Below are positions 61,636 to 64,000 of a stretch of 64,000 bases of DNA, in pieces. The DNA is from Microbulbifer pacificus. Its GTDB lineage: Bacteria > Pseudomonadota > Gammaproteobacteria > Pseudomonadales > Cellvibrionaceae. The translations under genes were made by a program, and so were the position numbers. Location of the stretch: assembly GCF_033723955.1 (NCBI RefSeq), contig NZ_CP137555.1, forward strand, positions 186,001-250,000. The letters are read 5' to 3'. Below the pieces are notes generated by a model. That model saw only the letters and a program-made list of their open reading frames with translations, was not told the origin of the DNA and did no database searches. Position 1 is the stretch's first letter; the number at the start of each line of letters is the position of its first letter.

Positions 61636-61703
61636 TTTTCCAGAAAATTCGATCACGCAGTTACTTGGGCATATATTCTTATTTCGACCTTCAACCCACA
61701 TAA

Positions 61704-63902
<2,199 letters not shown>

Positions 63903-63915
63903 AAAAACCGTGTGT

Positions 63916-63935
63916 GGCACCCGCTAGCGGGTGCC
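63916..63935. terminator. Palindromic terminator between katG and a convergent gene
   Basis: A perfect 20 bp palindrome (GGCACCCGCT and its complement) 13 bp after the katG stop, followed by GCGATTTATT. It probably serves both converging transcripts. Confidence 0.7.
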
Positions 63936-63940
63936 GCGAT

Positions 63941-64000
63941 TTATTCTGCGCGCTCTACCAACCAGACCTTTTCCAGGGCCTCGCAGCGGCCCTTCAATCC
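63941..64000 (-). CDS. C-terminus of an unidentified gene (runs off the right edge)
   Basis: On the minus strand an open frame enters from the right and ends at TAA 63941-63943, encoding ...LKGRCEALEKVWLVERAE. It is convergent with katG across a palindromic terminator, which supports a real gene. Only 19 residues are visible, so no family can be given. Confidence 0.4.
   Translation of the reverse strand, partial: GLKGRCEALEKVWLVERAE

Overview
The window is chromosomal DNA from a marine-type gammaproteobacterium. The GC-rich, tightly packed genes fit Cellvibrionales, and a Microbulbifer-like genome is my best guess. That rests on gene order (rpmF-plsX-fabD-fabG-acpP-fabF-pabC-mltG-tmk-holB-pilZ-tatD; yccA next to tusDCBE; rne divergent from rluC) and on protein style, not on a database search.

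Layout. 1-5.7 kb: end of a Bcp-type peroxiredoxin, a DUF2244 membrane protein, asnS convergent with mdh, an all-alpha dUTPase, tatD and pilZ. 5.8-15.2 kb: the minus-strand fatty-acid and cell-envelope block, from yceD and rpmF through plsX, fabD, fabG, acpP, fabF and pabC to mltG, tmk and holB. 15.4-21.8 kb: maf, a HAD phosphatase, rluC, and rne behind a long structured leader, followed by tRNA-Ser(UGA).

22.0-28.9 kb holds the most unusual unit. It is a tight four-gene operon: a VTT/DedA-type membrane protein, a six-hairpin glycosidase-like protein, a GT4 glycosyltransferase (TTG start overlapping the previous stop), and an 858-residue fusion of an alkaline-phosphatase-superfamily domain with an endonuclease/exonuclease/phosphatase (EEP) domain. 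It looks like a membrane glycolipid or phosphoglycan assembly and remodelling system. I cannot name a characterised pathway with this gene set. An exported dual-specificity-like phosphatase gene runs into it tail-to-tail.

29-45.7 kb returns to housekeeping: yccA, tusDCBE (tRNA 2-thiolation), yjbQ, trmA, a DUF2489 protein, an AEC transporter, rmuC, murI, an AddB-like nuclease with an AddA-like helicase/nuclease, an aroF-type DAHP synthase and a divergent NagB-like protein. 45.7-48.7 kb is an AT-rich patch with four small plus-strand genes (lipoprotein, two exported proteins, GNAT) and inverted repeats between some of them. It looks horizontally acquired.

48.7-64 kb is mixed accessory and metabolic DNA. 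It contains an HxlR regulator divergent from a tautomerase with an obvious operator, an extracellular PHB depolymerase with thrombospondin type 3 linkers, and an acyltransferase with an FNR/Anr box upstream. Several small proteins, trxC, an HD plus nucleotidyltransferase pair, an MFS exporter, a DUF294/CBS protein with a DnaQ-like exonuclease, and katG follow. A minus-strand gene fragment ends the window.
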